In this document: piece by piece, positions 1 to 7,900 of the stretch
Layout: every line of letters starts with the position of its first letter
How positions within the stretch are numbered: the first letter of the stretch is position 1
Origin: Kiritimatiellia bacterium
Lineage (GTDB): Bacteria > Verrucomicrobiota > Kiritimatiellia > RFP12 > DVOR01
Reading direction: 5' to 3'
Length of the DNA stretch: 8,520 bases
Assembly: GCA_017646485.1 (NCBI GenBank)
Contig: JAGCML010000075.1
Location: 1-8,520 of the forward strand
Notes under the pieces: model-generated
Told to the model about the DNA's origin: nothing
What the model saw: only the letters and a program-made list of their open reading frames with translations
Databases searched by the model: none
Made by a program: the position numbers and the translations under genes

Positions 1-1355
1 TACTGGACGCGTTCCACCACCACAATAGCATCGTCCACCACAGAGCCAATCGCAAGCACCAATGCAAAGAGCGTCAAGGTGTTAATGGAGAAACCAAAGG
101 CCTTCAATGCCGCAAAGGTACACATCAAAGAGACGGGAATTGCGCACAAAGGCACGAGCGTCGCGCGGAAGTCTTGCAAGAAGACAAAGCACACAATCAC
201 CACGAGCACGAAGGTTTCAATCAAGGTCGAAACAATTTCGCGAATCGAAACGCGCACCACTTCCGTAGCATCGTAAGCGAAGACGCACTCCAAGTCGCCA
301 GGGAATGTTGGCTTGAGACGTTCCAATTCAGCCTTCACCGCATCCACTGCATCGATTGCATTCGTACCAGGCGTCTGGTTCAAACCCATCGAAACGCACT
401 CTGCACCATCAAAGAAGCCCGTATTGCCGTAGCTTTGTTCGCCCACTTCCACGCGAGCAATATCACGAATACGCACCAAGCCACCATCTTCAGCCGTGCG
501 AACCACGATGTCTTCAAACTCCTTTACAGAGCCCAAACGACCATCAGTCACGATACTGTAGACATTCTTAACATTGGGATCGACAACAGGTGAAGCACCC
601 ACGGTACCCAAAGCTGCTTGACGATTCTGCGATTCAATCGCAGCAATGACTTCCTTCGCATCCATGTCTTGCGCAGCCAAACGTTCTGGATCCAACCAGA
701 TACGCATGGCCACCTTAGCTCCATGGACGTCTGCACCACCCACACCATGCACACGCAATAAGGCGTCGCGCACATTAGAGTAAAGGAAGTCAGCAATTTG
801 AAGCTTATTCAACTGACCACTGGGTGAACGGAAGGACAAGAAGCCCAACATCGAGGCCGAGCGCGAACTCACCGAAACACCCTGCTTGGTCACTTCCATG
901 GGCAACTTCGGTTCTGCACGTGCCACACGGTTCTGCACACGCACCATGTTCATGTCACGGTCAGAACCCACCGCAAAGGTAATCGTTAACGAATAACGAC
1001 CGCTGTCGGTACAAGACGAGCTCATGTAGAGCATGTCTTCCACACCATTGATTTCCGATTCAATCGGAATTGCAACCGTGTTCGCCAAGTCCGTAGCATT
1101 TGCACCAGGATAGGTACAGCTCACCTGCACCGTGGGAGGCGCCACTTCAGGATACTGCTCAATAGGCAAAGTCTTAAGTGCAATCACACCCACAAGCGTC
1201 ATCACGATGGCAATCACAAATGCCAAACGCGGACGATTCACAAAGATACGAGAGAGAATCGATTTATTCGGCAAGTCTTTGACTGCCGCTTCAATGATTC
1301 TGCGCTCATTGGCCTCAATTTCCTCGAGGCTCATCGAACGTTCTGTAGTCGCCAT
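1..1355 (-). CDS. RND-family efflux permease (AcrB/MexB-like), 3' end cut by window edge
   Basis: Inner-membrane proton/drug antiporter subunit of a tripartite efflux pump. I translated the open frame from the ATG at 1355 to the window edge: about 451 residues without a stop, roughly the first 40-45% of a family member of about 1040 residues. The first membrane helix (about residues 44-62) is followed by LPIEQYPEVAPPTVQV, matching the AcrB start of the periplasmic porter domain. Further family matches are YPGAN, QGVSV, GVGGADVHGAKVAMRIWLDP, FLQDFRATLVP and FGFSINTLT. The TM4 signature LAIGSVVDDAIVVVE carries the acidic pair D441-D442, equivalent to AcrB D407/D408 of the proton relay. Relative to AcrB there is a charged N-terminal extension of about 34 residues. 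ATG 1355 is preferred because AAGGAC lies 8-9 bases upstream, while the in-frame Met8 has no ribosome site. The gene begins 11 bases after the membrane fusion protein stop, so it is cotranscribed. Family is certain; drug range cannot be read. Confidence 0.96.
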   Translation of the reverse strand, partial: MATTERSMSLEEIEANERRIIEAAVKDLPNKSILSRIFVNRPRLAFVIAIVMTLVGVIALKTLPIEQYPEVAPPTVQVSCTYPGANATDLANTVAIPIESEINGVEDMLYMSSSCTDSGRYSLTITFAVGSDRDMNMVRVQNRVARAEPKLPMEVTKQGVSVSSRSASMLGFLSFRSPSGQLNKLQIADFLYSNVRDALLRVHGVGGADVHGAKVAMRIWLDPERLAAQDMDAKEVIAAIESQNRQAALGTVGASPVVDPNVKNVYSIVTDGRLGSVKEFEDIVVRTAEDGGLVRIRDIARVEVGEQSYGNTGFFDGAECVSMGLNQTPGTNAIDAVDAVKAELERLKPTFPGDLECVFAYDATEVVRVSIREIVSTLIETFVLVVIVCFVFLQDFRATLVPLCAIPVSLMCTFAALKAFGFSINTLTLFALVLAIGSVVDDAIVVVERVQ

Positions 1356-1366
1356 AGGAAAAGTCC

Positions 1367-2617
1367 TTACTCTTCGGTTACGGAAACTGCCGCAACAGGA
1401 ACACCCTCTGCAGGGATTGCGGGATTAATCACCTTAAGAATGGAACCTTCCGAGACGTTTACCACACCTTCGGTCACCACTTCTTCACCTTCTTCAAGGC
1501 CAGAGAGAATTTCCACATAACCCATCTGACGGTCACCCATCTTCACAATGCGACGTTCTGCCGTACCATCCTTACAAACGAAGACATAGTCACCCGTAGC
1601 ATTTGCAAGCACGGCATTCGAAGGAATTGCCAAACGAAGCGTTGGCACGCGAGCGCTCAACAAGACGGAAACATAGGCATTGGCCAAAAGGTCCTGGCCA
1701 GGATTGGGGAAACTATAGCGAATGGAGAGGGAGGCCGTCGCAGAATCCATCTCGTTGTTGACGAAGTCAAGCGTACCTTCATGCGTGTAAATCGTGCCAT
1801 CAGCCAACTGCAATTGCGCACGAATCCCTTCGTCTTCGCTGGCCTTCATCGAGAGCTTCTTCCCTTCGAGATAGAGCTTATCCGAGACAGAGAAGACCAC
1901 ACGCACAGGATCCATCTGAACAATGCGTGCCAAGGTGCCCATCGAAGGCGCCACGTAGTCACCCTTCTTGAGCAAGCTCTGACCGATGCGACCCGAAATG
2001 GGAGCCGTAATGCGGGTGTAACCCAAATTGATGTTTGCATTTGCCAAATCTGCTTCGCACTGGGCGATTGCTGCACGTGCTTCAAGCATATTCGCATAGG
2101 CTTGGTCAATTTCAGCTTCCGTCACCGAACGCTTATCCACCTTGCTAATACGTGCATAGTAGCGATCAGCGTTTTCACTTGCAGCCTTTGCCTTCGCAAG
2201 TGCAGCTTCTGCCTGCTTCACACGAGCTTCATACACACGCGCATCAATCTGGAAGAGCAAATCGCCTTCCTTCACCATGGAACCTTCCTTAAAGGCCACC
2301 TCTGCAATCGTACCATCAATCTGTGCACGCAAGTCCACTTCTTCAATCGGTTCAATGTGCCCCATGAAGTGTTGCGGAGGATTCATGTCACGCTTCGCAG
2401 CCTTTGTCGTTTCAACAGACACTGGACGGCTCTGTGCCATTGCCATCTGCTGAGCCGTTACGGCTTCCTTTTCTGCATTAGCTTCACGCTGCGTGTAGAT
2501 AATACGAACAGCCCAACCCAGCGCAAATGCAACTGCGGCTAACAAAATGGTGCCGATTAGACCTGCCACAGGGTGCTTCGTCTTTACCTGCACTTGCTCT
2601 GCATTCATCTCTTCCAT
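1367..2617 (-). CDS. RND efflux membrane fusion protein (periplasmic adaptor, AcrA/MexA family)
   Basis: Periplasmic adaptor linking the RND permease to an outer membrane channel. It has 416 residues, a usual length. In order: a cytoplasmic tail (1-16); one hydrophobic segment (about 17-40) acting as uncleaved anchor; first half of the lipoyl domain (about 94-125, with DGTIAEVAFKEGSMVKEGD); an Ala/Glu/Lys-rich alpha-hairpin coiled coil (about 128-195); second lipoyl half (about 198-222, GYTRITAPISGRIG); a beta-barrel (about 225-325); and a membrane-proximal domain to the C-terminus (with LSGLEEGEEVVTEG). There is no lipobox cysteine after the hydrophobic segment, so unlike AcrA and MexA it is probably not lipidated. 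The start at 2617 has AGGAGT (2623-2628, complement) five bases upstream and shares one base with the tetR stop (TAATG), indicating translational coupling. A TolC-type partner gene is not visible and may lie left of position 1. Confidence 0.96.
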   Translation of the reverse strand: MEEMNAEQVQVKTKHPVAGLIGTILLAAVAFALGWAVRIIYTQREANAEKEAVTAQQMAMAQSRPVSVETTKAAKRDMNPPQHFMGHIEPIEEVDLRAQIDGTIAEVAFKEGSMVKEGDLLFQIDARVYEARVKQAEAALAKAKAASENADRYYARISKVDKRSVTEAEIDQAYANMLEARAAIAQCEADLANANINLGYTRITAPISGRIGQSLLKKGDYVAPSMGTLARIVQMDPVRVVFSVSDKLYLEGKKLSMKASEDEGIRAQLQLADGTIYTHEGTLDFVNNEMDSATASLSIRYSFPNPGQDLLANAYVSVLLSARVPTLRLAIPSNAVLANATGDYVFVCKDGTAERRIVKMGDRQMGYVEILSGLEEGEEVVTEGVVNVSEGSILKVINPAIPAEGVPVAAVSVTEE

Positions 2618-3225
2618 TACTTACTCCTGATTCCTTGAATAACAAAATCCAAACCATGGGAAAGCGTTTCCCGTACATTGATATCGCGCGAACGCAAGAG
2701 GGCCTCGCGATGAACACCAAAGAATGTGACATTGAACAGCGTCGTAATCGCCTTCGCAGGAAGATCAGAAACGACCTCCCCCTCTGCTTTCAAACGCTCA
2801 ATGCACGTTTCTAATGATGAAAAAGGATTGCGAATCATCATGCCATCTAAATGCGTAGAGAGCGACTCGGTCAAAGCCTTGCTCCACTCCACGCGACTCA
2901 TGATGAAGTTTAGGAAGCAACGTTGCGCTTCATTCTCTTCGACCACCTTGGCCCAATCCATAAAGCAAGCCTTCACCTCTTCCAAACTCGTCGCCTGGTC
3001 AATACCTTTCAAAGGCTCATACATCGTATGCATCCAAGCAATAACCTCAGCCAAGAGATGCTCCTTAGAATCGAAATGCCAAAAAATCGCACCTTTTGTC
3101 ATCTTAATGCGACTGGCAATTCCAGCAAAGGTGGTCAAAGCATAACCATGCGTTGAAAATGACTCCAACGCTGTCTGCAAAATCAAATTCCGCGTTTCTA
3201 ACGCTTCCTCTTTTGTTCTTCTCAT
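2617..3225 (-). CDS. TetR/AcrR-family transcriptional repressor of the efflux operon
   Basis: DNA-binding regulator of 202 residues, the usual TetR size. The N-terminal helix-turn-helix domain (about residues 10-56) contains TTFAGIASRIKMTKGAIFWHF. The GAIFWHF tail of the recognition helix region is close to the GAIYWHF typical of the AcrR/TtgR/MtrR subfamily, whose members repress adjacent RND pumps and are released by pump substrates. Residues 60-202 form the helical ligand-binding domain, poorly conserved as expected. It is the first gene of the minus-strand operon and overlaps the adaptor start by one base. A cis-encoded repressor cotranscribed with its pump implies autoregulation; a promoter embedded in an inverted repeat lies 25-60 bases upstream. 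The bases before ATG 3225 are AT-rich with no Shine-Dalgarno motif, so its own translation may be modest. Family is clear; ligand and strict repressor role are inferred. Confidence 0.93.
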   Translation of the reverse strand: MRRTKEEALETRNLILQTALESFSTHGYALTTFAGIASRIKMTKGAIFWHFDSKEHLLAEVIAWMHTMYEPLKGIDQATSLEEVKACFMDWAKVVEENEAQRCFLNFIMSRVEWSKALTESLSTHLDGMMIRNPFSSLETCIERLKAEGEVVSDLPAKAITTLFNVTFFGVHREALLRSRDINVRETLSHGLDFVIQGIRSK

Positions 3226-3246
3226 AACAAATCAATCAAAAAAGAA

Positions 3247-3282
3247 TGCAAATATTATACAAACCTTGCGAAATGTATGCAA
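3247..3282 (-). promoter_or_regulatory. Predicted promoter of the tetR-efflux operon overlapped by an operator-like inverted repeat
   Basis: On the minus strand, TTGCAT (complement of 3277-3282) and a perfect TATAAT (complement of 3254-3259) are separated by 17 bases, which places transcription start near 3247, about 20 bases before the tetR ATG. The same segment is an imperfect inverted repeat: TGCAAATATTATACAA (3247-3262) against the reverse complement of 3266-3281, TGCATACATTTCGCAA, with 11 of 16 positions matching and a 3-base centre. Overlap of -35, spacer and -10 by a palindrome is the usual layout for TetR repressor operators. Binding by the adjacent regulator is inferred. Confidence 0.65.
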
Positions 3283-3348
3283 ACAAAAAAGCGAAAAATA
3301 AACAGAAAAAATGCAATCATCACACTTGTATCCAGCGATATGCATTGA

Positions 3349-3492
3349 ACGCTATTCTTCCAATTATAGTACAACATCAAACGAGTGATAATGCGATATT
3401 AGACGAATGATAGTGCGATATTAGACGTGTGATAATGCGACATCAGACGAGTGATAATGCTACATTAGACGAATGATAGTGCGATATTAGAC
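3349..3492. repeat. 22-bp direct tandem repeat array in the tetR/methyltransferase intergenic region
   Basis: Head-to-tail units of exactly 22 bases without spacers: 3371-3392, 3393-3414, 3415-3436, 3437-3458 and 3459-3480, a clean partial unit (first 12 bases) at 3481-3492, and a decayed unit at 3349-3370 (about 15 of 22 positions). Each unit begins near GCGATATTAGAC and ends TGATAAT or TGATAGT. Neighbouring units match at about 16-19 positions. Units three apart match better (first and fourth 19 of 22, second and fifth 20 of 22, third and partial sixth 12 of 12), suggesting a 66-bp higher-order duplication. The unit is not a multiple of three and contains TGATAA, so it is not coding. Function unknown; the spacing of about two helical turns would suit a protein-binding array, or it may be a simple slippage-generated repeat. 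Confidence 0.9.
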
Positions 3493-3588
3493 AAACTCGG
3501 TCATTATTTCCCTGCGCTCCCAAGATGACGTTTTCCTTACCCATCGTATTGGGCTAATCTTTCTATTTTTCGTTCCACAAACATCTGC

Positions 3589-3628
3589 GATGAGAAGATA
3601 TGGACTAAATATGGTAAGATATCTCATC
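3589..3628. promoter_or_regulatory. AT-rich inverted repeat upstream of the methyltransferase gene
   Basis: GATGAG (3589-3594), a 3-base bulge and ATAT (3598-3601) pair with ATAT (3619-3622) and CTCATC (3623-3628), enclosing a 17-base loop. A weak extended -10-like TGGTAAGAT (3612-3620) sits in the right half without a good -35. It may be part of the methyltransferase promoter or leader, or an operator. Around it, 3493-3588 and 3629-3680 show no other feature that I can support. Confidence 0.3.
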
Positions 3629-3680
3629 ATTTTATCTATTTGACGCAAAATTACCAGCGTCACAATTGGACTGACGGAAT

Positions 3681-4859
3681 ATGCTGACAATTTCTTTAAC
3701 ACGCCATCCACACGCTCGCAAAGAACTTTTGCTGAACAAGACGCTCCGCGTTGTCTCTCGCAGTGGCTTAAATCCCACCGAAACAGCGCTCATCGATTTA
3801 CTCCCGACCTTGAAAACGTCTGCCACGCCGCTCACCTCGCCCCTCTTCTTAGGCGGTCGTACGGGGGCAATTGCGATGGCCACTTGGCTACTTTGTGGCG
3901 ATGCGCTCTCTGGAACGCTTTCCGTTCACACCTTTGATGCGCACACTTTGCAAACCCTCACACGGAATCTAAACGAAAACCATGCACCCCACACTGTGGT
4001 GCGTGCCGTTAGTGAAACCGATTTAACCCCCTTCGCTGCGCCTGCATCTATTGTCTTCTGGCAAATGACGCGAGGTGATGGCACCGCAGAGCGTGACTTA
4101 GAGACGCTTGAACAGCTCTTCACCCCGCCAGAAAATGGCACGCGCCAGTTCTTTATTGCCGCCGATGAGGTCAATGAAACGTTTCTCAAGCGCTTCCGCA
4201 AACACTGTGGTAGCGTCACTGTCCAGCGTCAGGGTACGATTACCTTGCTTAAAGGCACGCTAACCAAGCCGATTCTTCCAGAGGATCGTGCCGAACGCAA
4301 GGCGACCTTTGAGGTCTCTCTTCGTGGCCATGATCCCATTACCTTGGTCACCTTACCGGGCTGTTTCTGTCATCGACGCGCCGACATGGGCGGCCTCGCC
4401 CTCACAGAAATTGTTGCAGAACACGTCACGTTCGATAAGGGTGATCGCATTATGGACATGGGGTGTGGCTGTGGCATGGACGGCATCTTATTAGCCACCG
4501 CATTCCCTGAAAAGCAACTTCACATTGACTATCAGGACTCCAATCGCTGCGCTTGCGACTCTGCCGCGGAAAATCTCAACCGTTATCCGCACGCCTCCAA
4601 ACTCATCTTCTCTGCCGATGGCGAAGGACGTGCGGCTTCCTACGACCTCTTTTTGGCCAATCCCCCCTACTTCGGCGATTGGCGAATCGCGGCTTTCTTC
4701 ATTGAAACTGCAGCCAAACTCCTCAAGCGTGGTGGTTTACTTTCCTTTGTTTCAAAACGAGAAGGCAAGCCATTGGAATTGATGCAGCAGGCGGGCTTCG
4801 AACAGTTGGGCACATTCTCGCGCCGCGGTTACACCGTCCTCCTCATGACGCGTCGCTAA
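3681..4859 (+). CDS. Class I SAM-dependent methyltransferase, RsmC/RlmG-like (probable rRNA guanine-N2 methyltransferase)
   Basis: A 392-residue protein with the two-domain plan of RsmC/RlmG, which methylate guanine N2 in 16S or 23S rRNA. The N-terminal half (about residues 15-195) resembles the degenerate, non-catalytic Rossmann-like domain of that group (LTSPLFLGGRTGAIAMATWLL). The C-terminal half is the catalytic domain: PGCFCHRRADMGG (226-238) just before the fold, SAM-binding motif I DMGCGCGMDG (259-268), an acidic motif II region HIDYQDSN (281-288), and catalytic motif IV NPPY (327-330) where RsmC has NPPF. Cytoplasmic; no signal or membrane segment. An in-frame TGA at 3672-3674 makes ATG 3681 the first possible start; the ribosome site is weak (TTGGA about 10 bases upstream). 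It is a single-gene unit divergent from the efflux operon. The methyltransferase fold is certain; the exact RNA target is not, since NPPY also occurs in N6-adenine and other methyltransferases. Confidence 0.85.
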   Translation: MLTISLTRHPHARKELLLNKTLRVVSRSGLNPTETALIDLLPTLKTSATPLTSPLFLGGRTGAIAMATWLLCGDALSGTLSVHTFDAHTLQTLTRNLNENHAPHTVVRAVSETDLTPFAAPASIVFWQMTRGDGTAERDLETLEQLFTPPENGTRQFFIAADEVNETFLKRFRKHCGSVTVQRQGTITLLKGTLTKPILPEDRAERKATFEVSLRGHDPITLVTLPGCFCHRRADMGGLALTEIVAEHVTFDKGDRIMDMGCGCGMDGILLATAFPEKQLHIDYQDSNRCACDSAAENLNRYPHASKLIFSADGEGRAASYDLFLANPPYFGDWRIAAFFIETAAKLLKRGGLLSFVSKREGKPLELMQQAGFEQLGTFSRRGYTVLLMTRR

Positions 4860-4884
4860 GTAGCGCTTCAACGTCACTTCTTTC

Positions 4885-4927
4885 AATCAAAATGCCACAT
4901 CAGTGAAGATGTGGCATTTTGATTTTT
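4885..4927. terminator. Bidirectional rho-independent terminator between convergent genes
   Basis: A perfect 17-bp stem, 4885-4901 (AATCAAAATGCCACATC) pairing with 4908-4924, and a 6-base AGTGAA loop. On the plus strand it is followed by a T run (4923-4927), 26 bases after the methyltransferase stop. On the minus strand the stem leaves through TTTTGATT, so it also serves the hydrolase gene, whose stop lies 18 bases to the right of the T run. Both convergent genes probably end here. Confidence 0.93.
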
Positions 4928-4944
4928 AAGGAATTGTTAGACGA

Positions 4945-7900
4945 TTAGCCGGCATTCGGCATGAGAATAACACGATCAATCATCACATTTGCGCCTCCTG
5001 TGCAACGGATATTTAATCGCAATTCGCCATCTAAGAAATCTTCCATATCGACGGGTAATTCCAACCAATAGGTTCCACTGGGATTCTCAGTTGAGGCCCC
5101 ATGCGATGGGATGGTAAAGGTACGTGCACCATCAAACGTGCCCGCTGCAGTACGCTTTCCGCCAGAATCTGGATCGCAGAAGCGAACGAGTAACTTACCA
5201 CGGATATTCGTCGTTTCTTTGAATACAATCGTCAGGTTATTCGCCACCCAATATTTACCCTTACTGTCAGCCCACGTCCGCAAGTTTGTGCCAAACACGT
5301 CGTAACTGCCAGCAGTCAATTCCGCATGATCGGTACGCTTACGCCACGGCTCATCTCTGGGCACACTCGAACGGAATGCGGCACACTCAATGTAAGCCGT
5401 TGCAGTCTTGTATTCTGCTGGACGTGGAGGCGTCTCACGCTTCGGTGGCATTAAGATTTCATTTAACCACTGTTCCGTGACCCCTTCTGTGGGATTAAAG
5501 GCATCAGAAGCGACATAGTCCATTAATGAACGACGTAATTGTTGCGCCTCGGGACGATTCGCAGAGAGGTCCACACCAGAGACCAACAACTTTCCTTCGC
5601 CGCACTTCACCTCGAAGATCATTCCTGCGCAGGTGGGCTTATGGAAGTCCACAATCGGCATCGCAATCGGTGTAAAGGTTTCCGAAACATGCTTTAAGCG
5701 GAAGGTTTTTGCAGAATTCACCAAGTGATACCACTGCCAATCCTGCCAATCTTCCGTTGGGAAAGACTGAAATGCCTTTGAGTCTGCTTGGATCAACATG
5801 CCCAAAGTCGTTGCTTGCTGTCCAGGGAACCACGTGGTACTCCAATAGACCGGCTTGAATGCAGAGGGTAAGACGTTGGCAGGATTACCCGACTGACTGG
5901 CATCGAAGAGCACCTTTCCGCCGGCCTTAAGGGTTGTTAATGCCACGTCATAGTCATCGGTCAACGTGACCGTATTCGGCACCGTTGCATCAATCTGTAC
6001 TGGATAAACCCAAATGCTCCAACGATTCTCACCGAAAGTCAAGGTATGACGAGCGGGAGCGGCGACTTCTTGAAGCGGCAATTCAAGCGTTGCCACCTCT
6101 GTTACACTACCTGGCGTCACCTGACAAGTCACCACGCCTGTGCGTTCCGCAAATGACCACGGCACATCTGCTGTGTAGGGTTGGGCGCCATAGTGATGGA
6201 TGAAGAGCTTCACCTTCAAGACCTCCCCAGTCGTCCACGTATCCTTTGCAAAACGTGCGAGCGGCACCGTATCGGCCAAGAAGGTCGAAACAGGCACCAT
6301 TTCCTCTGCACCGACCTTCAAATCATAGAAACTATCCAACCAACCAATCAGTGCCTCACCCTGCCCTGAATAGTCCTGCATCCCTAATAATGAAATGCCA
6401 GCACACGAAGGCGTGCGTAAGAAACTTTCAATTTCAGCCTTATACATCAATCGATTCGTCTTGAGCGAAGCCTTACTAAACTGCGGAACGAATCGCATGA
6501 CGCCAGCATCCACGCTCGCCTGACGCAAAATCTCAAGATTCCACGGACGCAAAACACCCGTATACTTTGGAATTTCATGATCAAAATCTGGATAGACTGG
6601 CCACTGCCCAATCTCGTGTGCAATTGTCGGCAATGCCGTTCTACGATAACTACCTTCATAATCCCAGTCGGTGCCAGGGCTCAATCGTTCTCGAATCATG
6701 CCCACACCTGGATAAGCATGCGTGACGATGAAATCATCTGCCGCCGTAATTTGGCGTGCCGTTGAAGCAGCATAAAGACGACGATTATCATACTGTTTAC
6801 AAGCCTCCATCCATGCACCGAGCTTCACGAAGTCAGAAGACCCCAGTTCATTTCCGATAGAGAGCGAGAAGAAAGAGGGTGCATTACCATACGCATCCAA
6901 AATACGTCGCAATTCCATACGAACAAATTGATCCACACTCTCCGGTCCCTTCCCGAGTCCCTTCAAGTAAGGATAGGTACTGGTCATCCAACCATCAATC
7001 CAGATGCCCGCTTCAGGCGAGAGCAAAATACCCAATTCATCCGCTGCTTCAAAAGCAGCCTGCGGCGGACACCACGTATGAAAACGAATCTGATTCGCCC
7101 CTTGATCCTTTTGCGCCTTCAAGATCTTCATCCACGATGCCTTATCCATCGCGGGATAACCCGTCAAAGGAAAGTGGCAATTCTCAAGATTACCACGCAC
7201 AAAAAGCGGACTTCCATTAATAAAGAGTTTATTGCCTTCACGTGTAAAGGTGCGGAAACCAAAACGATACTCAACCTTAAAAGGCTTATGCGTTGTTCCA
7301 GAGCACGCTACACCATTTGGACATTCTGGGTGTTGCAACGTCACCGTGTAAAGCGTTGGCGAAGCCGGTGACCACGGTTGTGCATTAGGGATACGTGCCA
7401 CAATCTTATTGGTCTCACGCGAAACGATTTCCACGGGCGCTTCTTTTACGGAAAGCTCTAAGGTCTTGCCATCCACACACGGAGCACCCTGTGGAAGCGT
7501 TAAGGTAAAGGTATCCCCGAAAGGCGCATCAATCCGCGTAGCCATCAACGGATTAAACGGACGCAATTCAATCTTACCCAAAATCCCATTCCAGCGCGTC
7601 TGCATCGCATCCCCATAACTATGCGCCTTCTCACCAATGGGATAAATCAACGAATTATCGACCGTCACCTTCAAGGTATGACGCCCCGGCGTCAAGGTCA
7701 ACGGATAACGATGTGGTGTAGCCAATGAATCGCAACTCCCCACCGGGCGGTCATCAAAAGTCACCGTACTTTTCCAAAGCACACGCTCTAAAAAGAGTTC
7801 ATAACGCCCCTGCGTTTCCTCTGTCACCTCGAATTCCGTTGTGTAAACCGCTGCGCCCACATACTGATGCTTCAAGGTCAACGCACCATACACAGCCTTT

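Noticed and set aside
174..593. 139-residue plus-strand open frame
   Set aside because: It lies opposite the RND permease, which translates with clear AcrB-like motifs across the same bases.
1781..2542. 253-residue plus-strand open frame opposite the membrane fusion protein
   Set aside because: Its Cys- and His-rich composition is the complement of the well-supported adaptor gene; it is an antisense shadow.
3371..3492. CRISPR array
   Set aside because: Units are contiguous with no spacers, diverge from each other, and no cas gene is present.
3226..3680. Small RNA or tRNA gene in the divergent intergenic region
   Set aside because: No tRNA-like cloverleaf and no promoter-terminator pair was seen; only repeats and operator-like elements can be supported.
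3487..3711. 74-residue minus-strand open frame
   Set aside because: It overlaps the start of the methyltransferase on the opposite strand, has no ribosome site or family pattern, and spans the inverted repeat at 3589-3628.
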